Source of the DNA: Heterodera schachtii
Taxonomy: Eukaryota > Nematoda > Chromadorea > Rhabditida > Heteroderidae
Assembly: GCA_023374025.1 (NCBI GenBank)
Contig: SIJG01000093.1
Coordinates: forward strand, 157,721-221,720
Length of the DNA stretch: 64,000 bases
Direction of reading: 5' to 3'
In this document: in pieces, positions 34,003 through 45,790 of the stretch
Layout: every line of letters starts with the position of its first letter
Numbering within the stretch: position 1 is the first letter of the stretch
Translations under genes and position numbers: made by a program
The notes under the pieces: generated by a model
Told to the model about the DNA's origin: nothing
The model's input: the letters and a program-made list of their open reading frames with translations, nothing else
The model's database searches: none

Positions 34003-34480
34003 TAGGGTTGTATGCACAAAAATTGCCAATTACGCGCATAAAATATGCAGTAAAACCTCCCAAATATCCTCTAAAACTCGAAAAATGCCCAAATATGCAC
34101 TAAAATATGCCTTAAAAAATTGCCAAAAAGGTTTTTAGCCCTCAAAAAGTGCCAAAAATTGTGTATGAATTAAGAATTGACTTTTAAAACCCAAAACAAG
34201 GGTTAAGGAGCATTTTTTTGAAATTGTAAAAATATTGAATTTCCAAATTTATCAATTTTTATTATATGCAGAAATACATATATTTTTTTCCAAAAGTTCT
34301 TACAAAATTTAAAAATTTTTCGATTTTTAAGGGTGCATTTAAAAAAATTCAAAAAATTCGATTCTTAGGGTGTATTTTTCGCTTTTTTGCATTTTTCTTG
34401 TGAAAATTTGCCAAAAATGACCAAAATATGCTCTAAAAAAGCAAAAATGGCAAAATATGCATTTATTCTCGAAACCCTTA
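34003..34480. mobile_element. Candidate hAT-like element with aaatatgc repeats
   Basis: The outer ends 'tagggtt' (34003) and 'aaccctta' (34473-34480) form a short inverted repeat. Inside, 'aaatatgc' and 'aatatgca' motifs cluster near both ends (34027-34110 and 34420-34460). The middle 34080-34170 resembles 39268-39376 ('aaatatg.actaaaatatg', 'ttttta.ccctcaaaaa'). No 8-bp duplication is visible and there is no transposase frame. It is similar in design to 7706-8190. Confidence 0.45.
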
Positions 34481-34934
34481 AAATATGCTTTTATATACAT
34501 TAAAAACCTTCACCAAATCAAAAAAATTTAAAGTTGAAATGCAATTTTGACCCCTTTTGAAAAAAAAGATTATAATGAGTTTTAAATTATTAAATCAAAA
34601 AATTTGTTTTGCTAGTAATTAATTTTTTCGATTTTTTATTTTTCATTATTTACAAATAATAAATTGTATGTTACAAGAAATAATAAAACTCAATTTTTAT
34701 TTTTTATATTTAATAGTAGATTTTTATTCCACTGTCGCCTTTGCTAAAAATATTCAAATGCTTTTTAAATTCTTTTGTTGTTTAAACAACAAAGTAAATT
34801 AGATGATCTTTAATAGCTTGATTAATAATTATAATATTTAATTTTTATATTTTTAAAATTTTAATAATAGATAAATGAATAATTGCTAGTTTTAAGTTAA
34901 TTAAAAAAAACTTTATTTCCACATACTCTAAACT

Positions 34935-36201
34935 AGAGACCGGACAACTGGGGTCGGAGGGATCCCGAATCGGGATCCCGACTGAATCCCGATCCCGATC
35001 AATCCCGAACATTTTGGAAAAACGATCGGGACGGATCCCGAGTCGGGATCCCGACCGAATCCCGATCCCGATGAATCCCGAAGATTTTTTTCGGTATCCC
35101 GCGGGATTATCGGGATTTGCTAAAAATTTATTCGCTTTTTAATTTTTAGTTTTGTGCTAAGTTTTGTTCAAATGCTAATCTAATATTTATAATTGATCAA
35201 TTCGATTGTGAAAAATAGGGATGGTAATTATGTTAGGTTTTTATAGAATTTTTTTTCCAAAATTAGAATATCATGCCTAAAAAGTCAGACTGTAGGGTCA
35301 AAAATTAGAACATTTAACAACATAGCTTTAAATATTTTTTTTTACAATTTAATCAATTAATGTCAATTTCTGTATTTTCGCCTCCTATTATCCTTTTTAA
35401 CAATTTTAATGAAATTATGTAGAAAATCGTAAACTGCATCGGGATCAAAAATCAAGAATTTTTTTTCGCAGTGAATTTTTTCAAAAACTTTATGGTAACA
35501 GGGGGGAGGCCGGCGGTGCCGATAGGCACCGCCGGAAAAATTTTAAAAATTTGAAATGTAATTTGTTAACAGAATTTATCCTAAAACTGTCCATATTTTG
35601 TGATTTTGAACTAATTTATAAGAAAATAATAGGTTCTTGAGTTTGGTGATACCAATTGGCACCGAAGGAAAAATATGTATATGTAGACAACAATTTTATT
35701 CTGATTATGGGACAAAATTCCTAGAAATCGTTGTTTCATGAAATTATCTAATAAGATTTAAAATACTGTTTTAGGAATTAAAAAAAATAATTTGTGATAA
35801 TGTTTTTTTGGAAGAAATAAAAGACAAAAATGGTCAACTTTTGCGTCAAATTTTGAAAATTTTAATGGAATTTTGGAGAACTGTGAAAAGTTTTTGGGAT
35901 TTTTAAGAGATTTTTATGAAAAATTTGCAAATGACAATATTTTTTAATTTAAAATTCATGATTTTAATTAAAAAATGGAGATTTTTCGAAAAATTATCGT
36001 GACTTCAATCCCGCGGGATCCCGCGGGATTGGTAAAATGGTCGGGAGGGATCCCGATTCGGGATCCCGATGAAATCCCGATCCCGATCAATCCCGATGAA
36101 TTTAAAAAATCGCTCGGGACGGATCCCGAGGTCGGGATCCCGAATTTAATCCCGCGGGATCCCGAAGAAATCCCGCGGGATCCCGATCCCGTCCGGTCTC
36201 T
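34935..36201. mobile_element. 1,267-bp foldback element with 10-bp target duplication, full-size relative of the 138-bp MITE
   Basis: It starts agagaccggacaactggggt exactly like the short element at 22539 and ends ccgatcccgtccggtctct at 36201. It is flanked by a perfect 10-bp direct repeat actctaaact (34925-34934 and 36202-36211). The arms (34935-35115 and 36008-36201) are built from reiterated 'tcgggatcccga', 'aatcccgatcccgat' and 'cccgcgggatt' motifs. The AT-rich core (35116-36007) has no long frame, so the element is non-autonomous. The 10-bp duplication and repeat-built arms point to the Mutator-like/Rehavkus/FB group. Confidence 0.9.
35510..35535. repeat. Perfect GC hairpin, 11-bp stem, GATA loop
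   Basis: CCGGCGGTGCC at 35510-35520 pairs perfectly with GGCACCGCCGG at 35525-35535 around a gata loop. It lies in the AT-rich core of the foldback element. A reverse-complement relative ('ggccggcgtgccgatagg' on minus) lies outside the element at about 36571-36588. Confidence 0.85.
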
Positions 36202-36211
36202 ACTCTAAACT

Positions 36212-36779
36212 GAGATTTAAAAAAAAATTTTGCTTATAAATCGTCTAGAATACGATTATGGTAGTTATTTGAAAAATTGTTTGAGGTTTTGACAACCAAT
36301 TGGATATTATTGGTAATCATTAAAATGCTCTTGATGGAAAGAATCTTTTTCATTTTTCAAAGAAATGCAAATCTTCAAAGACCCGTAACTTTTTTCAGGT
36401 GATTCAAAATTCTTAACGTTTTACTTGCAAAAAGTTTCTTTCATCAAGTTTTTTGGAAAATGTGACGGAATTTAAAAATCTAGTTTTAATTTCCTTGAGT
36501 AAATCATGATAATTTTAATAATGTTAAAAAAACGAAAATTTATAGAAAAATCTTAATTTTTTTGGTCGCCCCTATCGGCACGCCGGCCCCAAAAAAAACT
36601 TTTTTTTCTTAAAAAATTACCTAAAAATCCCTAAATTTGGTTATTTTTAGTCAAAATCTGTGCAATTTATGTCAAAATAAATATAATCAAGGCGATCAAC
36701 AAATAAAGGAATGTGGAGCCAAAGAAATCATTCATAAAAAATAATTTTTTTTTGAGATTTTTTGGAACTAATTCAAAGC
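36212..36779. other. AT-rich spacer with a short GC motif
   Basis: Mostly AT-rich. The GC motif at 36568-36590 (cctatcggcacgccggcccc) is partly the reverse complement of the hairpin region at 35508-35530. No gene is recognised. Confidence 0.5.
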
Positions 36780-36935
36780 AAAACCCGTCCCCGCCACCGC
36801 GACTATGACCCCCGTTAACCCGCGCCCCCGCGAAAAGCCACCCCCGCCCCACGGGGCTCGAACCCTAATTTGGATGAAAGCGAGTAAATAATAATATTGG
36901 TGTCGTGTAGCGGACTCGGACCTGCACCTATTTTC
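36780..36935 (-). other. C-biased GC-rich island with two tRNA B-box-like motifs
   Basis: The plus strand of 36785-36860 is unusually C-rich and G-poor, far from the local composition. On the minus strand, GGTTCGAGCCC (36864 down to 36854) matches the pol III B-box GGTTCGANNCC, and GGTCCGAGTCC (36922 down to 36912) is a one-mismatch relative followed by ctacacgacacca. No A-box or cloverleaf can be built. A SINE tail or tRNA-derived relic is possible. The 61-codon minus frame across it is probably a by-product of the GC content. Confidence 0.4.
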
Positions 36936-39267
36936 CCTAAACTATCCTACAAAACCCATTTTTTAATTACTTATATTTTGCTTTTATTTTTTATCAGATA
37001 TGAAGTAAAATATACTCCTTTTATCTTATAAATTTGGTGTCGACTTATTATTAAATATTTATTTCGGATGTATGAATCGATCAAATTGTTTATTATTCAT
37101 TTCAAACCTAATTATGTTTTCACATAAGAAACCGATTTCGATCATAATGATTTCCTTGTATTAAGTTATGTGTTGTTTATTTATTCTTGCAAATAGGTTC
37201 TCCTTTGAATGGGTCTTCTGCAAACCATTTAAGATTAAGATGCTTGTTAAGAAATTTATTTTATTTTATTTTTTATCAAAATGCATTCTTACCATTTATG
37301 ACATATGACAAAACTTTTTAAGTTTTATAATATTTTAATCATATGAATTTTTTATTTTAAATATATGCATGAAAAATAATTATCATTGTCATCTTATCTC
37401 ATACCATATAACAATATTATTTATTTTAAAATCTAATATATTCTTTAATTTGAATAAATCCTAAATTGTTGTTGTTTAAATAATTAAGTTTCATCTTTGC
37501 TTTTGGTCAAAAATTAGACATAGTCAGTATTCGATTGTGAGTGTAGTTAAGTAAATTTATTATTAAAGTAACTGTTTAATTATTTACTTATTTTAAATGG
37601 TTACTATTCCGCAATAATAGAACGTTTACGTTTAGTGCATTAATTCTTCATATTTAATTTTTAAATATTGTGAAATAATTTTAGTATTATTTTATGCTTT
37701 TTGGAATTCATTTCTTTTGTGCTGAGCATTATTTTAACACATCTTGCATTTTAACAGTTTTCACTGTGTTGAGTTTTATTTACAATATAATAATTTAAAC
37801 AATTTTCATTAATTCTTTTTCCCCATTAAAAGTTTAATTATTTTTGAAATTCTGATTAATTTGTTGGTTGTATAAATACAATCAAAATAAGTGGGATTAT
37901 TGTCCCATATAATTTATTATTTGTTCATCTCTCCTTTTTTGGGCATCTTTTTGATGCCGTCATTATAACTTGAAGAAAATCACATCATTAAATTTTTAAA
38001 AATAGTCTATGTAACATAATGAGCTTTATTATGTGTTGTCATTGATTAAAATACAAATAATTAATTTTTAATTACTGAATAAATTTTAAGGTCTTTATGA
38101 TTCAAATAATCTTAGTTTATAATTTTATGATAGTGATAGATAAAACTGAAATGTACAATTTAATAATTTATGTTTTTTATTTGATAAATTTTTCCAAAAA
38201 TTCGAAAAAATAAACCATTGAAATAAATAGTTATAATTTTACCACTAATCAAAATATAAATAGGTAATGATTAGAATTTGGCAAAATTTGTTGGCAAAAT
38301 TTTGCTTTTATGTTAGTGGGCGAAACGCAAAATTTGGAGAAAATAGATGAAATTCCTGTGGCTAAACCGTTCGATTTTAGTTACTTATGTGCTTAATTCA
38401 TAATTAGGTAAATAGGCGAAAATTTGCTTGTTTTTTTCAATCAACATTTAAATATTTTTTAAAATTTATTTTATAAGTGGAAAATTTAATATTATTTAAA
38501 AATAATCTGTTTTTTAATTTTTAATCATTTTTGGCATTTTAATCAAATTACCCATATAATGTAAAGACTATTGGTTATCTGTGGCATATTCAAAATAATT
38601 TAAACAGTGTGTGATCAATGACATAAAAATTTTCTTTCTAAAGACATCTTACGGGGTCATTTTTTTTAATAATTACAATCCAATTCATGATTAAATTTAG
38701 CTTACAATGTTTTTAATACTTTAAATTATTTTTGCATTTTTCTTGAAAAATTGTTTTTAAGTAAATCAATATAAAATTTATTTCAATTAAATTAGATCCA
38801 AATTATAATTATTTGTGCTTTTAATAAAATTTAACTAAACAAAAAAATGAATCATTTTAAAAAAAGAAAAATTAAAAAAAGTAAAATCAGACATTAAGTT
38901 CTTTTAAATCTAAATCTTCTGTATAATCATGAAGAAATGTTTTAATTACCTAAATATAAAACTAATAATATAACCAATAAAAAAAACAACTTGGGACAAT
39001 TTATAAAGAAAACGCGAATTAAATCACGATAAGGAAACGATGGATATAAGCCCAATAAAATAAACAAACTTAACTGAATACAAATTAAGCATAATATTTT
39101 AGTTTAAAAATAATAATCAAAAATAATAGATCGTGAAAATAATAAGAAAATATATATATATAATTTTTTATAAACGAGGAAATTTGACTTAGATTAACAA
39201 TGCTATAATTCACAAGAAAAAATAATATAATAAACAATAAATTCGATTACTTTAAATTATAGCTAAG
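36936..39267. other. AT-rich region, T-rich to A-rich switch near 38.8 kb
   Basis: T-rich on plus to about 38.8 kb and A-rich afterwards. Around 38270-38420 'ggcaaaattt' and 'gcgaaa' motifs recur (gaatttggcaaaatttg, ggcaaaattttgc, gcgaaaatttgc), a weak self-similar patch. No gene is recognised. Confidence 0.5.
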
Positions 39268-39376
39268 GCTCGAAGTTATATGGACTAAAAAACTTCAAAT
39301 ATGGACATAAAATATGGACTAAAAACTGCCAAATATATGTTTTAACCCCTCAAAAATTCCTAAAAAAAGTGTGTAT
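39268..39376 (+). mobile_element. Fragment of the aaatatg-repeat element family
   Basis: About 110 bp with repeated 'atatggactaaaa' and 'ccctcaaaaattcc'. Order and spacing follow 34090-34165 in the element at 34003-34480, with 'atatgg' in place of 'atatgc'. Ends are not resolved. Confidence 0.45.
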
Positions 39377-40684
39377 ATATAATCCTAATTATCAATAAAA
39401 ATAAAAACAAGTAAAAAAATTGATTGGTCTCTGTAACCATTAATTGTTAAGATCACTAAAAATATTGATTTGATTAGTATTTTAAACATTTTTTTCGCTG
39501 ACAAATACACGAAAACATTTATAGCCTTGAAATCACATTTTTAATGCCACTATTCGCAAGTAGAAGCATTATTTTTTGACTTTTAGCCACTACAAATTAG
39601 CCATTCTTCTGACAGTTCGTCATTATTTTTGCCACTATTTTGGTTTTAACACAACAGTATTTAGACTGAAAAATAAATTTTAATTAATAAAAAAGAAAAA
39701 AATTGCTTTAAGCTGTGAACTGTCATTTATCTTTATTTCTAGGATTTATAATTAATTTTAACATTTACAATCTCAAATAAATCAATGCCCGAGTAATATG
39801 TAAAAATAGCTTAATTGTTGCAATTTTTATCGCGAAAAATAAACTAAATAAATATTTTAATTAAATAAATTTAAAATAAAATTTTAAACGATTAAAATTG
39901 AACAAACCAAGAGAAAGAATCATTGACGAAAAATTACACTTCGACATGAAGTTAAATGCTTAAACGCAGAAGAATTTTCTGCAAAACAAAAAAAAAATCA
40001 GCAATTTAAATGAAAAATTCATAATTCAAAAGAATTAAGATAGAATTTATTTAAAATATAACAATTCTATTATATCAAATTTACAATAAAGAATAAAATA
40101 ATTATACTTTTAATTCCAGATTGTACATCGTTAAAGGACAAAAGCGCGATAAATCTGGTAACTAAAATTATAAAAAATGCAAAAGTTCATTCCAATCACT
40201 AAAAAAATTTATCTGATAATAAAAAAAGAGTCAAAAAAAAACCTAATTATCTCCAATTTCTCTGGCAAGTTGGATCTTTCCTAAACCTGGTTTTCTTGGA
40301 TTGTTGTCCAGAAACACAGGTCAAATATAATAAAAACCAGGTCAATGTTTTTTCAAAAATATCGTTACTTATTTTATTGAAAATTAACCATTTAATTTTA
40401 TGATTCATTTTATCTCCCGTTTAGTGTTATTAAATTTGTTTTAAAAATAAAAAAATTTCTTCGCAATAAAGAGTCTTTAATAAACTTTGGAAAATATAAT
40501 ACATTTATACCCAATAGACTTCTAAAATAGATAATAAAGCAAGCTTATCCTGAAAAATAAGAGACAATTTTCAGAAAAGGTTTGCATAACCTTGGACAAA
40601 ATTTCCCGGAAAAAAGAAAAAGTGTGATCGTTTTAAAAAAAAAAATTATTTCAATGGAAATGAAGGACAATTAAAACAATTTAA
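39377..40684. other. AT-rich region with R2 copy and a small inverted repeat
   Basis: Contains R2 copy B (39683-39760). A mixed pocket at 40257-40350 carries 'aaacctggtttt' and 'aaaaaccaggt' as an imperfect inverted pair (40290-40347). No gene is recognised. Confidence 0.5.
39683..39760 (+). repeat. Dispersed repeat family R2, copy B
   Basis: Direct-orientation match to 10501-10595 around 'attgctttaagctgtgaact' and 'gtcatttatctttatt'. Confidence 0.6.
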
Positions 40685-41089
40685 AGCTGCTACGACATTA
40701 CAAAAAAAACCATCAAAATAAAAAATTTTTGATATAACTTTGCCAAAAGCAAAATTTTTTTTAAATCTTGTCTCATTCGATAGCCAGAAATGATTTATTT
40801 CTATTAGCAAACAAAATTTCAAAAAGTCGTTATGTTTAAAGAATGTATGCCAAAATGTTTAAGAAAACTTGCTTTTTTGAGTTTCTTAGGTCATAACTTT
40901 TTATAAAAAAACAATTTTTTTAATTTGTAGGATAATGGATAACAGCAAACTCTTGAGTTATCTAATAATATTAAGATAGCAAAATTTGATTCATTTTGGG
41001 TGAAGTTATGAATAATTTTCTGTCAACAATTTTTATTTTGATGGTTAGTAATGCCCATTTTGATGCTTTTTGAGTAACGACCCGGCACC
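40685..41089. mobile_element. Degenerate hairpin element related to 47915-48676
   Basis: The right end reads 'gtaacgacccggcacc' (ending 41089), whose reverse complement GGTGCCGGGTCGTTAC matches the GGTGCT..GTCGTTAT end of the element at 47915. The left end 'agctgctacgacattac' is a more diverged counterpart. Both arms carry 'aaccatcaaaat' and 'cataact..' blocks in inverted order. Flanks 'caatttaa' (40677) and 'caaatttaa' (41090) could be a decayed 8-bp duplication. It has no coding capacity. Confidence 0.6.
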
Positions 41090-44000
41090 CAAATTTAATA
41101 AGGAAAAAACCGATGATATTGATGCTGTACTTTTGAAACACCTCATTTCATTCAGTGACCAAATTTATTTATTTATTTTATTACTTATGTCGGTGTAACG
41201 CTTTTGCGTATAAATTGATTGATTGAGATAAAATTTCATCCGAGCTATTGAACACGTCCCGTTACTGCGGTTCATATACAAAAGTCAAATAAGCTCTTTT
41301 ATTTATTTTAATTGTAATTAATAATTTTTTTTGGCAAACAAAATATCTTATCGAGCAGATTTTATAAGAAAAATGTAAATTTGAAAAAATAATTTCAAAA
41401 TAGGCGTAAAATTTTTTGTTTTAAAAGAATAGAAATTTATGATAAAAAGAACATTAATATATAAATTGGAACATACTAGCCAACTTATCGTTAAAGTAGT
41501 AAAAATAAAAATTCAACTGAAAATGAAAATAATAAAAGAGTGGTAATTTCCCTTAAAATTTATGAACATAATTGTTCGTTCATAGTTCAGTAATCTAAAG
41601 AAGAAGAATCGACATGTGAATTATGAAGCGGTTACACTTTAAATAAAGCTTTTATATCATTAAATAAGATATTGAAATAATTTTAATGACACAAAAATAG
41701 TTGACAAGTGCATTTTAATTTTGCCGTTAAAATAGTCAGATTATTTATGACCATAAATTCGCTAATAAAACGCTTTTATAATTTAGATTTTGCTAATTCT
41801 AGATTATAAATTTTAATTCACTTCATAAACAACGAATGTCATAAATATATATCAATGGAAAAAACTAATTAAGAATACATATATGTTCGAAAAAAATTAA
41901 TTAAATGAATATGGGCAAAATCTCACTTAAAAACTGAAATCCGCATGGTTGCAATAGCAATAATTGAAATAAACTTAAAAAAATAAAATTAGTTAAATAA
42001 TGCAAAGTTAAGATAACTGCTAAAAAAAATTCACCTTTAGGTCAATTCTATTTAACGAATTGATATTTATTAATTTTAATTTATAAAATCATAAAATAAA
42101 TTAATCAAATTAATAAATCAATATATGAAGAATGAAAATAAAATTGAATGAGTATATCTATTTATCTTTAAACAATTATTAAAATCAGATAAACCTAAAA
42201 AATTATAGGCAAAAAAAAATTACAGCGACATTAAATTATGGTTAAAAAATTAACAGACAAACTTGAATATTTGAATTTCTTGTCTCACTAATTTTGCTCA
42301 AATTTCAGATATTTTTCTTTTTAATATTTTTTTTAACATGCCATTTAATGGCATTTTTTGGTCTCTTTGTTATAAAGCTATTTTAAATTAGTAAAAGATA
42401 TTATAATTTATTTTGAATTATTATAAAGATTTCGCTGTTTCCTGTTGATAATTTATTCATATTTAATCTATAAAAGTATAAAAATTTTATTGGATTTATT
42501 TATTCTTCTAAGCTTTTTTCCTATCATTAAATTTAGTTTTAAAAATTATACTCTTTGGGCGGACCTTTCGGTTGCAACTCGTCAGGATTTTTTTTAATTT
42601 TAAATATAAAATTACCCCATTTTTTATTATCGAAATTTTTAAATTAAATTAAATGCAATGCATTTGAAAGATATTTATTTAATTTATAACATTTGAAAAT
42701 TATTTGATCATCTGGTGAAGAATGTTATTTTAGCATCGTTTTTTGACTAGTTCAATTTTTTCATTTGGTTTATTTAATTCAATTTTGATATTTTATTCAT
42801 TTTTATCTTTTGATTTTGAAATAATTACGATTTATTTTTTTAAATTAGAATTTTTACTTTGCACTTCGTATTTTGATTAGATTATTATTGTGCTCATATG
42901 GAATTTTCATTTAATTTTGAATATTCAATTTGCATAAAAAGAAATGCTTTTTATATTATTTATTTATTTCATTAATATTTTCTATTAAAGTAATTTATAT
43001 TTTATTTAAAAAGTTTGACATTGTTTTTCTATTCTCTCGTTTTTCTTCCGTGAAAATTATAATTTTTTTATCTATTTGATTAATACTTTTTTAAATGGAT
43101 TGTTTTTGGCTTCTATATACTTCATGAGATTAAATTTTTTTTAAATCATTTTAAAATCATTTTTATTCTTGTGCATGAGCCTTTTAGAGATCTCATTTGC
43201 GCAGTAGTCATTAATGAATGTAGATACTTGTTTTTCTATTTGAATTTATAATATATGTATGATATTAATTAAAATCAATTTTTCAGGTTTTGAATATTTG
43301 CTATTTTTATAATAATTTAAATATTTTAGTTTGAATTATTAAAGTACATAAAAAGTTCAAAAAATAACACTTTCATTTACTAAAAGTCTAAGCAAATTAG
43401 AAACCTGGGCCACGAAGAACCAATTTTTTGCAGGTGTTCATAATTTTAATTTTTCTTTTTAATATTTTTTTGATAATTTACATATCAATTTTTTAAATTT
43501 ATCTCGATTATTATTCTTTTGTCCTTTTGGAATGCATCTTGAACGCCACAAAGCTCATTTTTATATAAATGTAAATTAAATGCTTTATTATTTGTTTTGA
43601 ATTTTTATTGTATTAATTAAAAATATATTTCATAAATTTGTAATTTAATTTTTTATTAAATTATTTAATTATAATTATCAAATACTAAAAATGGTTTTAT
43701 TATAATTTTTCTACATTAATATTAAACATTTTTCAATACTTTTATTTAATCCTTGGTTGATAGATATTATGTTCATAATTTTACAATTATTTGACTTCTG
43801 TTGCATGTAATTTTCAGTTTTCAGGAGGTTTCGCATTTTAATTTATTATTTAGATATTTATTCATTCAAATATTTATATGTTTATTTTACCGCAAATTAT
43901 TTAAAATTTATTTTTAACTTATTCAACATTATTCAGAATTGATTATAATTTCTAAATGCAAATTTTTATTGTATAATTTAGCATATTATATCATTTGATA

Positions 44001-44644
44001 ACAAATAATTGTATAAATATTTTTTTTAACTCGTATAAATATCAATAAATGTAAAAAAGTAAGAAAGCAAAGGCTTTTTTTCATTATAGTAAATATTTCC
44101 GTAAAAATTATTTTAAATTTCTGCTTTTTTGCTCAGTTCTGTGATTATGTAGATTAATAAAAAAATATCCATTTTTGTAATTGGAAAAAATAATCAATTC
44201 TGTTTTTTCCATGTTAAAATAAATATTTTAATTTTAGCATGCAAATCATTTAAAATTACCGCTATTGTTTGTATGGCACTTTTTTATTTAAATTCTTTTG
44301 CTTAATTGTGATGATTTTTAATGAATTATTTTATTGGAGAGTTTAGTAAACAAAAAAAGAAGTGTAAATCGGTCTTTTCGAAAGATTTTTATAGGAATTA
44401 TTGAAATTTTCATGTTATTAAAACATTTTTTTCTGTTAAAATTGTTTGAAATACAAAACCATGACCTTTTCTTAAATAATATCAAAAAAAATATTTTATA
44501 AATAAGTTTTTGTAATTTTCACATATTTTAACTTTTTTTCATTTTAATTTTAGAACTATAAAAAGTATAATTATTTGCTTTTATTATAATTTCTAAAAAG
44601 CAAATTTTGGTTGTATAATTAGCATATTATATCATCTTAAAACA
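41090..44644. other. AT-rich region, A-rich to T-rich switch near 42.3 kb
   Basis: A small mixed pocket lies at about 41188-41280 (gtcggtgtaacgcttttgcg, then gaacacgtcccgttactgcg), immediately after the hairpin element. Another lies at 42558-42590 (gcggacctttcggttgcaac). The plus strand is A-rich to about 42.25 kb and T-rich afterwards. No gene is recognised. Confidence 0.5.
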
Positions 44645-45162
44645 ATATTTAAATTTACTTTTTAACTATCAGTGTTATTTTAGACACTAAGATATAATTT
44701 TAATTTTTGCATATTTTTCTTTTTTATATTTTTTCTTGATGTAAAACCAAAATGTTTTTAAAGTTTTATTTTTTAATTGTTAATTTAAAATTTATACCAG
44801 TTTTTTGACAATTTGAGAATTAAATAACTAAATATTTATATAAAGACTTGTACGATTTTAATCAAATAAAATGTAAGGTGCAAAAAAAGCATAAAACTTT
44901 AAACTATTCCGAGTGATACAATAAATAATGACTGAAATGTTAAAATTTATTTGATTAAAATATTCGTGCAAGTCTTTATATATAATATTTAACTAATTAA
45001 TACTAAATTGACAAAAAACTGGTAATAAATTTTAAATTAACAATTAAAAAATAAAACTAAAAGCATTTTGGTTTTACATCAAGAAAAAAATATGCAAAAA
45101 AGAAAAATTTCATATTTTAGTGCCTAAAAATAACACTATAGTTAAAAAGTAAATTTAAATAT
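44645..45162. mobile_element. 518-bp inverted repeat (foldback/MITE-like)
   Basis: The left arm 44645-44870 and right arm 44946-45162 are reverse complements over about 220 bp with scattered mismatches and small indels (for example 'aagacttgtacg' versus 'cgtgcaagtctt', and 'cttgatgtaaaaccaaaatg' mirrored). The spacer is about 75 bp. The outer ends (atatttaaatttact) are AT-rich and no clear target duplication can be assigned. The transcript would fold into a long hairpin. Confidence 0.85.
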
Positions 45163-45189
45163 ATTCCTATTTATTAATATTGCAAAAAC

Positions 45190-45790
45190 CGTAACTAATA
45201 AAACTGAATACAATCATCCAACTGGGATTAACAATTGAATGTCGAAAATCCTAAATTCGGCGATTGACGTCTACCAGTAATTGAGAATGCCACCTCCTGG
45301 GTGTGCAGCTATTCCAACTGGGAATTAGCTTTATTCTCTGACGATTTGGCAATTGCTATTCCAACTCGGAATTAGCAATTCCAATTGACGATTTGTTGCG
45401 TCAGTCCTCTCCGCTTTTGTTTCGCTCGTCTTTGCTTTCGCTGACTGCGCCAATAACTGTTGTGTCCGTTCAACAGTCAAGGAATAAATATTGATTTATT
45501 CCACACAAATAAATTTAATAAATAGCGAAGGGAGGGAGCGGGTCACAATTAAATGGAAACAACAAATGAATGAGGGAGAATGCACGGAATGGGGGAAAAG
45601 GGGGGTTTAAATGGACAACACGAAAGGTCAAAAGGATGATCGCTAAACGAGCATCTTTTGGCGTTAATTTAAATAATTAACGAACACAATAAATTGTTCC
45701 TTAAGGTCTTACTGGTTGATGGATTTGTACAATCGCATTGTGATTCGGGAAACCTTTTACTTAGTTCCACTCTTATTTTTTAATCTTTCT
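45190..45790 (-). mobile_element. Ty3/gypsy-type retroelement fragment: LTR end, PBS and leader
   Basis: Read on minus, an LTR-like segment (about 45790 down to 45454) carries AATAAA near 45499. It ends '..acaacagtta' and meets TTGGCGCAGTC (45453 down to 45443). This matches the TGGCGCAGTCGG-type primer-binding site used by 17.6/297/ZAM-type elements with tRNA-Ser, as I recall the family. The leader (45442 down to 45190) has three 'ttccaactgggaattagc'-like repeats and two 'gacgatttg' motifs. No gag frame follows; the sequence is truncated next to the 518-bp inverted repeat. Confidence 0.6.
45443..45453 (-). promoter_or_regulatory. Retroelement primer-binding site
   Basis: TTGGCGCAGTC on the minus strand is complementary to a tRNA 3' end GACTGCGCCA(A). 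It lies directly after the LTR-like end and before the repeat-bearing leader, the expected position for reverse-transcription priming. Confidence 0.6.

Noticed and set aside
35975..36208. Open frame with repeated IPRDPDEIP-like residues
   Set aside because: It is the translation of the right arm of the foldback element, not a repeat protein.
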